Position numbers and translations under genes: made by a program
Part shown: in pieces, positions 36,542 through 44,952 of the stretch
Layout of the letters: the number at the start of each line of letters is the position of its first letter
How positions within the stretch are numbered: position 1 is the stretch's first letter
The notes under the pieces: generated by a model
Databases searched by the model: none
Told to the model about the DNA's origin: nothing
Seen by the model: only the letters and a program-made list of their open reading frames with translations
NCBI RefSeq assembly: GCF_029892485.1
Contig: NZ_JARXVG010000005.1
Span: 186,001 to 250,000, forward strand
DNA: 64,000 nt
Source of the DNA: Variovorax boronicumulans
GTDB lineage: Bacteria; Pseudomonadota; Gammaproteobacteria; Burkholderiales; Burkholderiaceae_C
Direction: 5' to 3'

Positions 36542-37027
36542 GTGACCACCACCGAACCTACCCAGACCCGCGAACACGCGCTCATGCACCTTGGCATGTC
36601 GCTGTCCACGCTGCAGCGCGCCTACCGCGCAGTGGCCGACAAAGCCGTGGCGCACGTCGGCGTGTCGCAGACCCTGGCCTGGCCCATCGTGATGATCGGC
36701 CGCATGGGCGAGGGCATGCGCCAGGGCGTGCTGGCCGAGGTGCTGGGCATCGAGGGGCCCTCGCTGGTGCGCTCGGTCGACCAACTGGTCGAAGCGGGCT
36801 TCGTGCGGCGCCTCGAAGACCCGGCCGACCGCCGCGCCAAGACGCTGCACCTCACGCCCGCCGGGGTGGCGGCCTGCGCGACCATCGAGGCCGCGCTGAG
36901 CGAGATGCGCGGCACGCTGTTCGAAGGCATCGCCGACGAAGACATTGCCGCGTGCCTGCGCGTCTTCGGCACGCTCGAAGCGCGGCTCGGCCGCAACGCC
37001 GTGGCCACGCAGGAAGGGCGCAAGTAG
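36542..37027 (+). CDS. MarR family transcriptional regulator
   Basis: Winged-helix repressor of 161 residues. The recognition region is LAEVLGIEGPSLVRSVDQLVEAGFVRR and the wing follows with DPADRRAKTLHLTPAG. MarR proteins are released from DNA by phenolic or aromatic ligands. The start is uncertain: GTG at 36542 follows the operator directly, TTG at 36530 lies inside it, and ATG at 36584 is further in; none has a clear ribosome binding site. It precedes the efflux operon without a gap (TAG next to ATG). Confidence 0.88.
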   Translation: MTTTEPTQTREHALMHLGMSLSTLQRAYRAVADKAVAHVGVSQTLAWPIVMIGRMGEGMRQGVLAEVLGIEGPSLVRSVDQLVEAGFVRRLEDPADRRAKTLHLTPAGVAACATIEAALSEMRGTLFEGIADEDIAACLRVFGTLEARLGRNAVATQEGRK

Positions 37028-39142
37028 ATGACCGTGCTCCGCCTGCCGCGCTTCAGCCGCGCGGAGCTTCTGTTTTCCGGCAAGAGCTTCGCCGCCGCGA
37101 TGCTCGCGATGTATCTCGCCAGCCGTGCGGGCCTGCCGCGCCCGTTCTGGGCGCTCATGACCACCTACGTCGTCGCCCATCCGCTGGCCGGCGCGGTGCG
37201 TTCGAAGGCGGTGTACCGCTTCATCGGCACGCTGATCGGCAGCACGGCGACGGTGCTGCTCGTGCCCGCGCTCTCCAATGCGCCCGAACTGCTGACGCTG
37301 GTGCTCGCGCTGTGGGTGGGCCTGTGCCTGTGCATTTCGCTGTTCGACCGCACGCCGCGCTCGTACGTCTTCATGCTCGCGGGCTACACGGCCGCGCTGA
37401 TCGGCTTCCCGTCGGTGCAGACGCCACTGGTGCTCTTCGACACCGCCGTGGCGCGGGTCGAGGAGATCGGCCTCGGCATCTTCTGCGCGACGCTGATCCA
37501 CAGCCTCGTGCTGCCCGCCGGCCTCGCGCCCACGGTGCTGGGCCTGCTTGACCGCACGCTGCAGGACGCGCGCAAATGGCTCGGCGACCTGCTGCAGCCG
37601 ACCGGCCGCAAGGGCGATGCCGACCCCAGGCGCCTGGACGACGACCGCCGCCGCCTCGCGGGCGACATCACGCAATTGCGCCTGCTCTCCACCCACGTTC
37701 CCTTCGACACCACGCACCTGCGCTGGACCGCCGGCGCGATCCGCGCGATGCAGGACCGCGTCGCCGCGCTCACGCCCGCGCTCTCGGCCGTCGAAGACAG
37801 ATTGCGGGCGCTCGAACAGGCCGAGGGCGCGCTCGCACCCGACGTCGCCGCTGTGCTCGCGCAGGCCGCGCAATGGCTGCGCGAAGAAGCCGAACCCACG
37901 AACGACAGCGCCGCCCGCGCCGAGCGCCTGCAAGCCCTGCGGGTTGCGATCGACGCATTGAGCGCCGCACCGAAGGCCGACAACGGCGCCCAACCCACCG
38001 CCTGGGGCCGCGCCCTGCGCATCGGCCTCGCCGGCCGCCTCGAAGAACTCATCGACGGCTGGAAGGCCTGCGCCCAATTGCGCCTCGACATCGACGAAGG
38101 CCTCAAGGGCGCCGCCCCGCTGCGCCGCACCGCTGCCCTCGGCAACCGCGCGCTGCACCGCGACTACGGCATGGCGCTGCTCTCCGCACTCGCGGCCGTC
38201 ATCGCCATCTGTTTGTGCGGCGCGTTCTGGATCCTCACCGGCTGGACCATGGGCTCGGCCGCCACCATGATGGCCGCCGTCTTCTGCTGCTTCTTCGCGA
38301 CCATGGACGATCCGGTGCCGGCGATCCATGGCTTTCTGAAGTGGACGCTGTGGTCGATCCCGATCTCCGCGGTCTATGTGCTGGTGCTCATGCCCACGGT
38401 GCAGGACTTCGGCATGCTGGTCGCGATCTGCGCGCCGCTCTTCCTGCTGCTGGGCCTTTACCTGCCGCGGCCGGCCTACTTCATGCCCGCGATGGCGATG
38501 ATCTTCGGCGTGGCCGGCACGCTCGCGATGCACGACACCGCCAGCGCCGACCTCGTGAGCTTCATCAACAGCATGATCGGCCAGATCGTCGGCGTGGTGG
38601 TCGCGGCCCGCGTCACGCGCCTCGTGCGCTCGGTGGGCGCAGACTGGAGCGCGCGCCGCATCCAGCGCGCCACGTGGCGAGAGCTCGGCGAGATGGCTGC
38701 TTCATCGCAGCCGCAGTACGCGCAGAGCGATGCATATGCCGTGCGCATGCTCGATCGCATCGGCCTGCTCGCGCCGCGCATCGCGCAGGCCGGCGGCAGC
38801 GTCGAGGGCGTGGCCGCCGACGATGCGTTGCGCGACCTGCGCATGGGCGCCGACATCGCCGTGCTGCAGCGCGTGCGCGCGCAGTTGCCGCTGGCCACCT
38901 CGGCTGCGCTGCTGGGTGGCATCTCGCGCTTCTTCCGCCAGCGTGGCGAGGGCCGCATGACGCCGCGGCCGCAAGGCCTCTTGCCGCAGATCGACGAGGC
39001 GCTCAACGCGGCGCTCGCCGCGCGTGACACATCTTCAGCATCGCGCTCCGCCGTCACTGCGCTGGTGGGCCTGCGCCGCAACCTGTTCCCCGACGCGCCG
39101 CCAACATTGGCGGCCGTCCTTCCCCAAGGAGCTTCCGCATGA
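37028..39142 (+). CDS. FUSC family inner-membrane exporter (AaeB-like)
   Basis: Membrane protein of 704 residues with two sets of transmembrane helices (about 20-165 and 375-520), each followed by a cytoplasmic region. This is the duplicated fusaric-acid-resistance architecture. Family sequence is seen in PFWALMTTYVVAHPLAGAVRSKA and, in the second half, ILTGWTMGSAATMMAAVFCC. In the E. coli AaeAB system this subunit exports hydroxylated aromatic acids. It starts immediately after the MarR stop and overlaps the next gene by four bases. Confidence 0.93.
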   Translation: MTVLRLPRFSRAELLFSGKSFAAAMLAMYLASRAGLPRPFWALMTTYVVAHPLAGAVRSKAVYRFIGTLIGSTATVLLVPALSNAPELLTLVLALWVGLCLCISLFDRTPRSYVFMLAGYTAALIGFPSVQTPLVLFDTAVARVEEIGLGIFCATLIHSLVLPAGLAPTVLGLLDRTLQDARKWLGDLLQPTGRKGDADPRRLDDDRRRLAGDITQLRLLSTHVPFDTTHLRWTAGAIRAMQDRVAALTPALSAVEDRLRALEQAEGALAPDVAAVLAQAAQWLREEAEPTNDSAARAERLQALRVAIDALSAAPKADNGAQPTAWGRALRIGLAGRLEELIDGWKACAQLRLDIDEGLKGAAPLRRTAALGNRALHRDYGMALLSALAAVIAICLCGAFWILTGWTMGSAATMMAAVFCCFFATMDDPVPAIHGFLKWTLWSIPISAVYVLVLMPTVQDFGMLVAICAPLFLLLGLYLPRPAYFMPAMAMIFGVAGTLAMHDTASADLVSFINSMIGQIVGVVVAARVTRLVRSVGADWSARRIQRATWRELGEMAASSQPQYAQSDAYAVRMLDRIGLLAPRIAQAGGSVEGVAADDALRDLRMGADIAVLQRVRAQLPLATSAALLGGISRFFRQRGEGRMTPRPQGLLPQIDEALNAALAARDTSSASRSAVTALVGLRRNLFPDAPPTLAAVLPQGASA

Positions 39143-39345
39143 TCGGCGAAGCCAGTTTCTACGGCCTCTACGTGCCATGGCTCATGGTGCTCGCTGCCGG
39201 TGCGCTGCTCGCGCTCTGGGGCGTGCGCCGCCTGCTCGCGGCCACCGGCCTCTATCGCTGGGTGTGGCACCCGGCGCTGTTCGACATGGCGCTCTACCTG
39301 CTGCTGCTCTATGCGCTGAGCCGCCTCACTTCACACTTTCAATGA
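39139..39345 (+). CDS. DUF1656 small membrane protein (AaeX-like)
   Basis: Protein of 68 residues with two hydrophobic helices (VPWLMVLAAGALLALWGV and FDMALYLLLLYALSRL). DUF1656 proteins regularly lie between the FUSC and HlyD genes of aromatic-acid efflux operons, as AaeX does in E. coli. Start and stop of adjoining genes are tightly packed (ATGA overlap upstream, 13 bp gap downstream). Confidence 0.9.
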   Translation: MIGEASFYGLYVPWLMVLAAGALLALWGVRRLLAATGLYRWVWHPALFDMALYLLLLYALSRLTSHFQ

Positions 39346-39358
39346 CGAAGAGATTCCC

Positions 39359-40270
39359 ATGACAGCCAGTTCATCCGCAGACAACCCCCGGGCACAGCGC
39401 TTGGTGCGCGTGCTCCTCACCATGGCCGTGGTGGCCGCCGCCGTCTGGGCCGGCTTCCGGCTCTGGGACCACTACGAGCTCGCGCCATGGACACGCGATG
39501 GCCGCGTGCGCGCCAACGTGGTCCAGATCGCGCCCGACGTGTCGGGCCTGGTCACGGCAGTGCCGATCCAGGACAACCAATCGGTCGCCGCCGGCACGCT
39601 GCTGTTCGAGGTGGACCGGGCGCGCTACGACCTGGCCGTGCGCCAAGCCCAGGCCGCGCTCTCCGCGCAACGCGCCATGAGCGCCCAGGCCCGGCGCGAG
39701 AACTCGCGCAACACGGGGCTCGACGAGCTGGTGTCGAAGGAGGCGCGCGAACAGACCCGCTCGCGCGTCGAGCAGATGCAGGCGGCCGTCGCGCAGGCTG
39801 AGGTGGCGCTGGATTCGGCACGCCTGAACCTGCAGCGCGCCCAAGTGCGCGCGCCGGCCGATGGCCTCGTCACCAATTTGGACCTGCGCCAGGGCAGCTA
39901 CGCGGCCGCGGGCCGGCCGGTGCTCGCGCTGGTCGATGCGCGCTCGTTCTACGTCGAAGGCTATTTCGAGGAAACGAAGCTGCCCCGCATCCACCTGGGC
40001 GATCGCGTGCGCGTCACGCCGATGGGCGGCGGCGCGGTGCTCGAAGGCGCGGTCGACAGCGTGGCCGCCGGCATCGCCGACCGCGACCGCTCCACCAGCG
40101 CGAACCTGCTGCCCAGCGTGAACCCGACCTTCAACTGGGTGCGGCTCGCGCAGCGCATACCGGTGCGGGTGAAGCTCGATCCGCTGCCTGAAGGTGCGCG
40201 GCTCGTCGCAGGCCAGACGGTCACCGTGCAGGTGCTGGAGCGTGACGCAGCTGCACCCAGGAAAGGATGA
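39359..40270 (+). CDS. HlyD family membrane-fusion protein (AaeA-like)
   Basis: Periplasmic adaptor of 303 residues. One N-terminal membrane anchor (VLLTMAVVAAAVWAGFRLW) is followed by the biotinyl-lipoyl half-motifs GRVRANVVQIAPDVSGLVTA and VRAPADGLVTNLDLRQGSY, an alpha-helical hairpin between them, and the beta-barrel part GDRVRVTPMG. It links the FUSC protein to an outer-membrane channel. It is in the same operon as both. Confidence 0.95.
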   Translation: MTASSSADNPRAQRLVRVLLTMAVVAAAVWAGFRLWDHYELAPWTRDGRVRANVVQIAPDVSGLVTAVPIQDNQSVAAGTLLFEVDRARYDLAVRQAQAALSAQRAMSAQARRENSRNTGLDELVSKEAREQTRSRVEQMQAAVAQAEVALDSARLNLQRAQVRAPADGLVTNLDLRQGSYAAAGRPVLALVDARSFYVEGYFEETKLPRIHLGDRVRVTPMGGGAVLEGAVDSVAAGIADRDRSTSANLLPSVNPTFNWVRLAQRIPVRVKLDPLPEGARLVAGQTVTVQVLERDAAAPRKG

Positions 40271-40274
40271 CGCC

Positions 40275-41720
40275 ATGACCCGCTTCGCATTTCGCATGGC
40301 TTCGCTCGCGGTGGCCGCCGGCCTCGCCGCGTGCGCGGCGGTCGGCCCCGACTACAAGCAACCCGCCGATGCGCTCGCCAGCCAGCCCGCCGCCGCAAAG
40401 CCCTTCGCCGAGGCGCCCGCCGACGCCGCGCCGCTGCCTGCGCACTGGTGGCGCCTGTACCAAGACCCGCTGCTCGACAAGCTCGTGACGCAAGCCCTCG
40501 CGCACAACACCGACCTGCGCCAGGCCGTCGCGAACCTCGAACGCGAGCGCGCCATCGAGTCCGAAGTGGCCGGCGCCGAACGTCCCACGCTGGGCGTGAG
40601 CGGCGGCCCGTCCTTCGGCCATGTCTCGGGCCTGTCGATGCTGCAGAAGGGCTACGAGCCGCCGAGCCGCTTCAACTACAGCGCGGGCGCATCGCTGTCG
40701 TACCAGGTCGACCTGTTCGGCCAGATCCGCCGCAGCATCGAAGCCGCAGGCGCCAGCACCGAAGCCGCCGCGGCCGCGCTCGACCTCGTGCGCGTGAATG
40801 TCGCCGCAGGCACCGCGCGCGCCTACGCCGAGGCCTGCTCGACGGGCTTGCGCCTCCAGATCGCGCAGAAATCGATTGCGTTGCAGCAAGACGCGGTGAA
40901 CGTCACCGACCGCCTGCAACGCGCAGGCCGCGCAGGTGCCATCGACGCCGGCCGCGCACGCGCGCAGCTGCAGCAGCTGAATGCCACCGTGCCTCCACTG
41001 AAGGCCGAGCGCCAGGGCGCGCTCTACCGCCTCGCCACGCTGACCGGCGCACTGCCGCAGGACTTTCCGCGCGAAGTGGCCGACTGCACCGTGCCCCCGC
41101 GCGTGGCTGGCACGCTGCCCGTGGGCGATGGCGCGGCCCTGCTGCGCCGCCGCCCCGACATCCGCCAGGCCGAACGCAGCCTCGCCGCATCGACCGCGCG
41201 CATCGGCGTGGCCACGGCCGATCTCTATCCGAAGGTCACGCTGGGCCTCTCGGCTTCATCGGCCGGCCCGGCCGCCGACTTCGGCCGCAAGGACACGATG
41301 AGCTTCAGCATGGGCCCGCTGATCTCCTGGACCATTCCCAACACCGGCATCGCGCAGGCCCGCATCGCCGAGGCCGAAGCCGGCACCCGTGGCGCGCTCG
41401 CGAAGTTCGACGGCACCGTGCTCACCGCGCTGCGCGAAACCGAGACCGCGCTCGGCACCTACGCTCGCGAGCTCGACCGCCGCGCCGCGTTGCAGGCTTC
41501 GCGCGACGAGAGCGCCAAGGTCGCGGCGCAGGCCCGACAGCTCTACCGGAACGGCCGCACCGCCTACCTCGATGCGCTCGATGCCGAGCGCTCGCTCGCG
41601 GCGAGCGACGCGTCCCTGGCGGCCAGCGACGCGCAACTGGCCGACGACCAGGTGGTGCTGTTCATGGCGCTCGGCGGCGGCTGGGAGCCGGATGAAGCCG
41701 CGCCCGTCGCCAAGCAATGA
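40275..41720 (+). CDS. Outer-membrane efflux lipoprotein (NodT/RND-type factor)
   Basis: TolC-like outer-membrane factor of 481 residues. The N-terminus is a lipoprotein signal (AAGLAACAAVGPDY, lipobox cysteine near residue 20). The two repeated coiled-coil/beta units follow, with the family signatures WWRLYQDPLLDKLV and LLRRRPDIRQAERSLAAST. It completes a tripartite exporter with the FUSC and HlyD proteins encoded just upstream. The start at 40275 follows the previous stop by four bases. Confidence 0.95.
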   Translation: MTRFAFRMASLAVAAGLAACAAVGPDYKQPADALASQPAAAKPFAEAPADAAPLPAHWWRLYQDPLLDKLVTQALAHNTDLRQAVANLERERAIESEVAGAERPTLGVSGGPSFGHVSGLSMLQKGYEPPSRFNYSAGASLSYQVDLFGQIRRSIEAAGASTEAAAAALDLVRVNVAAGTARAYAEACSTGLRLQIAQKSIALQQDAVNVTDRLQRAGRAGAIDAGRARAQLQQLNATVPPLKAERQGALYRLATLTGALPQDFPREVADCTVPPRVAGTLPVGDGAALLRRRPDIRQAERSLAASTARIGVATADLYPKVTLGLSASSAGPAADFGRKDTMSFSMGPLISWTIPNTGIAQARIAEAEAGTRGALAKFDGTVLTALRETETALGTYARELDRRAALQASRDESAKVAAQARQLYRNGRTAYLDALDAERSLAASDASLAASDAQLADDQVVLFMALGGGWEPDEAAPVAKQ

Positions 41721-41741
41721 CGCGGCCGAAGCGGCCTGCGC

Positions 41742-42302
41742 TCAGCGCGTGAACAGCCAGCCGCCCTTGGGCTGGCGCATCAGCTCGTGGCGGCGGATCG
41801 AGTGTTCCTCGCCGTCGTCGCCCACGTAGACCACCTCGAAGCGCAGCAGCTTCGGCGACACCATCTTCCATTTCTGGATGCGCTTGACGGTCACGCAGGC
41901 CGTCTTGTCGTGGTACTGCATCTGCGCCATCGGTCCGCCCTGGAAGCCGGTGCCGTCGAACAGCCGGCCCGGTGCCGCAAAGGGGTTGAGCACCGCGCCG
42001 TTGCGCTCCGTGATGCAGCCCTCGGTCCGCACGAACGACTCGATGGTCGGCGATGCGCCGCGCACCACCTTGGCCACGGCCGGGCTGGGCGTCTTGCCGC
42101 CGATCGCTTCGCGGATGCGCTCCACCTGCTCGCCGGTGATCGGCGCCAGCCCCTCCCTGGACACCACCGCGGGCGGTGCAGGCGCCGCGGCGGGCCCGGG
42201 CGCCGGCTGCAGCGATGCGAAGAAACTGCAGCCCGCAAGCAGTGCCAGGGGCACGGTCGAGGCCAATGCGGCGGCCGTGGTTCTGGTTCTTTTGAAGTTC
42301 AT
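41742..42302 (-). CDS. Putative lipoprotein of unknown function
   Basis: Protein of 186 residues with a lipoprotein signal (PLALLAGCSFF, lipobox cysteine near residue 25) and a Pro/Ala-rich stretch after it. The mature domain contains two cysteines (TEGCITERNG and KTACVTVKRIQKWKM) and ends RRHELMRQPKGGWLFTR. I do not recognise a family. It converges on the efflux operon and lies downstream of the RsuA-family gene, from which it is separated by a purine-rich leader. Confidence 0.75.
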   Translation of the reverse strand: MNFKRTRTTAAALASTVPLALLAGCSFFASLQPAPGPAAAPAPPAVVSREGLAPITGEQVERIREAIGGKTPSPAVAKVVRGASPTIESFVRTEGCITERNGAVLNPFAAPGRLFDGTGFQGGPMAQMQYHDKTACVTVKRIQKWKMVSPKLLRFEVVYVGDDGEEHSIRRHELMRQPKGGWLFTR

Positions 42303-42379
42303 GGCTCGGTCTCCCTGTCGGCGGCGGGGGCCGCTTGCTGAAAATTACAGGCCGCACGCACGAGGCACGCAGCGCATCG

Positions 42380-42409
42380 TTCTCTCTCTTTCTTTCTCTC
42401 TCTTCCTCG
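42380..42409. repeat. CT/GA low-complexity tract
   Basis: A run of alternating C and T on the top strand, hence GA-rich in the transcript of the leftward lipoprotein gene. It lies between the RsuA-family gene stop (42414) and the lipoprotein start (42302). Such tracts can slip during replication; no specific role is evident. Confidence 0.6.
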
Positions 42410-42413
42410 TCGA

Positions 42414-43136
42414 TCAGAAACGTTCGTGCGGCGCCAGGTAGCGCCACTGGCCGGGCTGCAACCCCGCCAGCGGCACGCGGCCGATGCGGATGCGCCGCAT
42501 CGCGACGATGGTCAGGCCCATCTGGTCGCACAGGTGCGCGATCTGCCCGGGCCGCGCGCCCTTGAGCGCGAAGCGCAGGCCGGTCTGCTTGCCGTCCTCG
42601 GCCTGCCGGCCAATGCTCACGCGCGCGGGCGAACGCTCGAAGCGCGCGAGCACCTCGGGGCCCACCGTGCCGGCCACGTCGACCATCACCTCGTGCTCGA
42701 GGATGCCCGCGTCTTCCTGCAGCTTGCGTTCGATGCGGAACTCCTGCGTATAGGCCACCAGGCCGCTCGCGCCGGTTTCCAGCGGCGTCATGCAGTGCTG
42801 TCCCTTGAGGTGCGCCGGCAGGAACCGCTGGCCGGCGCGCTCGGGCTCGTGGTGGTTCGCGGCCACCAGCAGCTTGAAGGCGTTGTCGGTCGGCATGCCG
42901 GCCGGCTTGTACAGCAGCATGGTGACGGGCAGCACCGGCTCGGGCTTGGCGCCGGCCGCGATCTCGACCTGCTGATGCGCCTGCACGCGCGACTGCGGCA
43001 GCACGGCGGTCACACCATCGACGCGCACCGCGCCGTTCTCGATCAGCAGTTCGGCCTCGCGCCGCGACACGCCGGCCAGGGCCGCCACGCGCTTGGCCAG
43101 GCGGATGCCTTCGTCTTCGGGGGAATTGCTCTTCAT
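42414..43136 (-). CDS. RsuA/RluF-family pseudouridine synthase-like protein with S4 domain and altered catalytic site
   Basis: Protein of 240 residues. An N-terminal S4 RNA-binding domain (IRLAKRVAALAGVSRREAELLIENGAVRVDG) is followed by a pseudouridine synthase fold (PVTMLLYKPAGMPTDN). The family motif R-L-D-x2-T-x-G-L appears here as PLETGASGLVAYT, so the catalytic aspartate is replaced by Glu120 and the preceding arginine by proline. It may be a weak or non-catalytic RNA binder. The start at 43136 is overlapped by the stop of the Nudix-MBL gene. Confidence 0.85.
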   Translation of the reverse strand: MKSNSPEDEGIRLAKRVAALAGVSRREAELLIENGAVRVDGVTAVLPQSRVQAHQQVEIAAGAKPEPVLPVTMLLYKPAGMPTDNAFKLLVAANHHEPERAGQRFLPAHLKGQHCMTPLETGASGLVAYTQEFRIERKLQEDAGILEHEVMVDVAGTVGPEVLARFERSPARVSIGRQAEDGKQTGLRFALKGARPGQIAHLCDQMGLTIVAMRRIRIGRVPLAGLQPGQWRYLAPHERF

Positions 43137-44821
43137 CGGGCGCCTGTCTGTTGTTGCTGCTGCTGCTGGATGCGCGCCACATGCGCGGCCAGCGAACGCG
43201 CGGCCACCGGCCACATGCGCTCGGGGACGTCGTCGTAGGCGAGCGGCAGCCACTGCTCCGGCGTGCCCCCGGGCAGCTTGTGCATGGCCGCGGCGATCTT
43301 GGCTTCACGCTTCAGGCGGTGCGCCTTCAGGTGCGCGATGGCGTTGCGCGCAAAGCCGATCACATAGCCATGGGCTGGCAGGATGAATTCGACCAGGCCC
43401 GCGGCGCAGGCCGCATCGAGCGTGTCCAGCGAATCGAGGTAGGCCGTCATGTCGCCGTCGGGCGGATCGATCACCGTGGTGCTGCCGTTCAGGATGTGGT
43501 CGCCCGAGAACAGCAGGCCGTCTTCTTCCAGCACTAGGCACAGGTGGTTGGCTGCATGGCCGGGCGTGTGGATCACGCGCAGCGTGTGGCTCATGGGCGC
43601 GCCCTCGGCGGTGGTGCCCGAGAGCGACAGGCGCTCGCCGTTTGCCAGCGAGCGCTCGGGTGTGAAGCGGGCCGTGGCGCGCGCCGTCGGTGCCGAGGGC
43701 AGGCCGAGGATCGGGGGCCTGTTCGTCTTGCACAGCGCCTGCAGCGGCGCGGCGCCCGGCGAATGGTCGGCATGCGAGTGCGTGCAGACGATCATGCGGA
43801 TGTCGCCGTGCGTGGCGCGCCAGATGCGCCCGATGTGGTCGAAGTCGTTCGGGCCCGGGTCGATCACCAGGTAGCCCGTGTCCGCATCGCCCACGATGTA
43901 GGTGTTGGTGCCCGGGCCGGTCATGGCGCTCGGGTTGGGCGCGGTGAGGCGCTGCACGTTCTTCAAGAGCGCCACCGGTTGCTCGCTTTGCCAGTCGAGC
44001 GAATGCACGACCTGCCCGTCGGGACACACCAGCGCGAGTTCGCCATAGGGCGAGTCGCTTTCCATGTAGCGCGCGTCCTCGCCCTTGAGCAGGCCGGCGC
44101 GCGGGCAGCTGGTCCACAGCGGAGCCTCTGCGTTGCCGTTGGGCGCGCAGGCCGCGAGCACCGCATCGACCGTTGCGTAGGCCGCCATGCGCTGCAGCGT
44201 GCGCACGGTCGGGAAGATCATGAAGAAGCTGCCCGCCGCATGGCGCGCGAGCGCATCGGCGGGGCGCACCCAGCAGGGCTCGAACTGCTCGCTCTCGTCG
44301 GCCGTGGGCACCTGGCCTTCGGGCATGCGCGCGACGAGAAAGGGCACGTCGAAGCGCCTGGGCAGGTCGCGGTCGGTGATCCAGTGCGCGAAGGTGAACA
44401 CCTGGTCCGATGCCAGCACCAGCCCGCGTGCCGCGCATTGGTCGGCGAAGCCGGTGCCGGCGGTGGCGTTGCGGTCCATGGCGGCGATGTCTTCGGCGCT
44501 CACCGGACGGCCGTCGGCATGGTGCGCGAGCAGCACGCCCAGTTCTTCGAAAGCCTCGCGGATCGCCGCGATGGCCTGGGTGCGCTGCGTGCGGCTCTGG
44601 GTGGGGCGACGGGTGGCGATGCGCTTGGCGGCTTCGTCGGCCGCGTCGATGTGGCCACCCGGGAAGACGTAGGCGCCCGGCGCGAAGCTCGCGGTGGCCG
44701 AGCGGCGGGTCATCAGCACCTCGATGCCGGCGGGCGTGTCGCGCAGCAGCAGCACGGTGGCGGCGGCGCGCACGGGCGCGGGCTCGCGTGCAGGGTGAAT
44801 GAGTTGGGAGAAACGGACCAT
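43133..44821 (-). CDS. Nudix hydrolase / metallo-beta-lactamase-fold fusion protein
   Basis: Protein of 562 residues with two enzyme domains. The N-terminal Nudix domain (about 15-240) has GAYVFPGGHID and, after an insertion, AAIREAFEELGVLLA. The C-terminal metallo-beta-lactamase domain (about 285-500) has the zinc motif THSHADHSPG, the later HTPGHAANHLCL and SGDHIL, close to the LACTB2-like group that includes RNases. A C-terminal winged segment ends in seven consecutive glutamines. It overlaps the RsuA-family gene by four bases. Confidence 0.9.
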   Translation of the reverse strand: MVRFSQLIHPAREPAPVRAAATVLLLRDTPAGIEVLMTRRSATASFAPGAYVFPGGHIDAADEAAKRIATRRPTQSRTQRTQAIAAIREAFEELGVLLAHHADGRPVSAEDIAAMDRNATAGTGFADQCAARGLVLASDQVFTFAHWITDRDLPRRFDVPFLVARMPEGQVPTADESEQFEPCWVRPADALARHAAGSFFMIFPTVRTLQRMAAYATVDAVLAACAPNGNAEAPLWTSCPRAGLLKGEDARYMESDSPYGELALVCPDGQVVHSLDWQSEQPVALLKNVQRLTAPNPSAMTGPGTNTYIVGDADTGYLVIDPGPNDFDHIGRIWRATHGDIRMIVCTHSHADHSPGAAPLQALCKTNRPPILGLPSAPTARATARFTPERSLANGERLSLSGTTAEGAPMSHTLRVIHTPGHAANHLCLVLEEDGLLFSGDHILNGSTTVIDPPDGDMTAYLDSLDTLDAACAAGLVEFILPAHGYVIGFARNAIAHLKAHRLKREAKIAAAMHKLPGGTPEQWLPLAYDDVPERMWPVAARSLAAHVARIQQQQQQQTGAR

Positions 44822-44952
44822 GGGGGGATTATGGGGAGCGGGTGCGATGCGCGTGTGTTGCCGTGCATAAGCTCATGGTGGAACGGGCATGAGCCACGCG
44901 CCACAATTCGCACAATTCGCTTTTGCACCGCCCGCCTCGCAGAAAGACAGTC

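Noticed and set aside
36533..38533. Leftward open frame of 666 codons
   Set aside because: It is antisense to the MarR and FUSC genes, which have clear motifs and packed operon spacing; no motif or signal is visible in the leftward frame.
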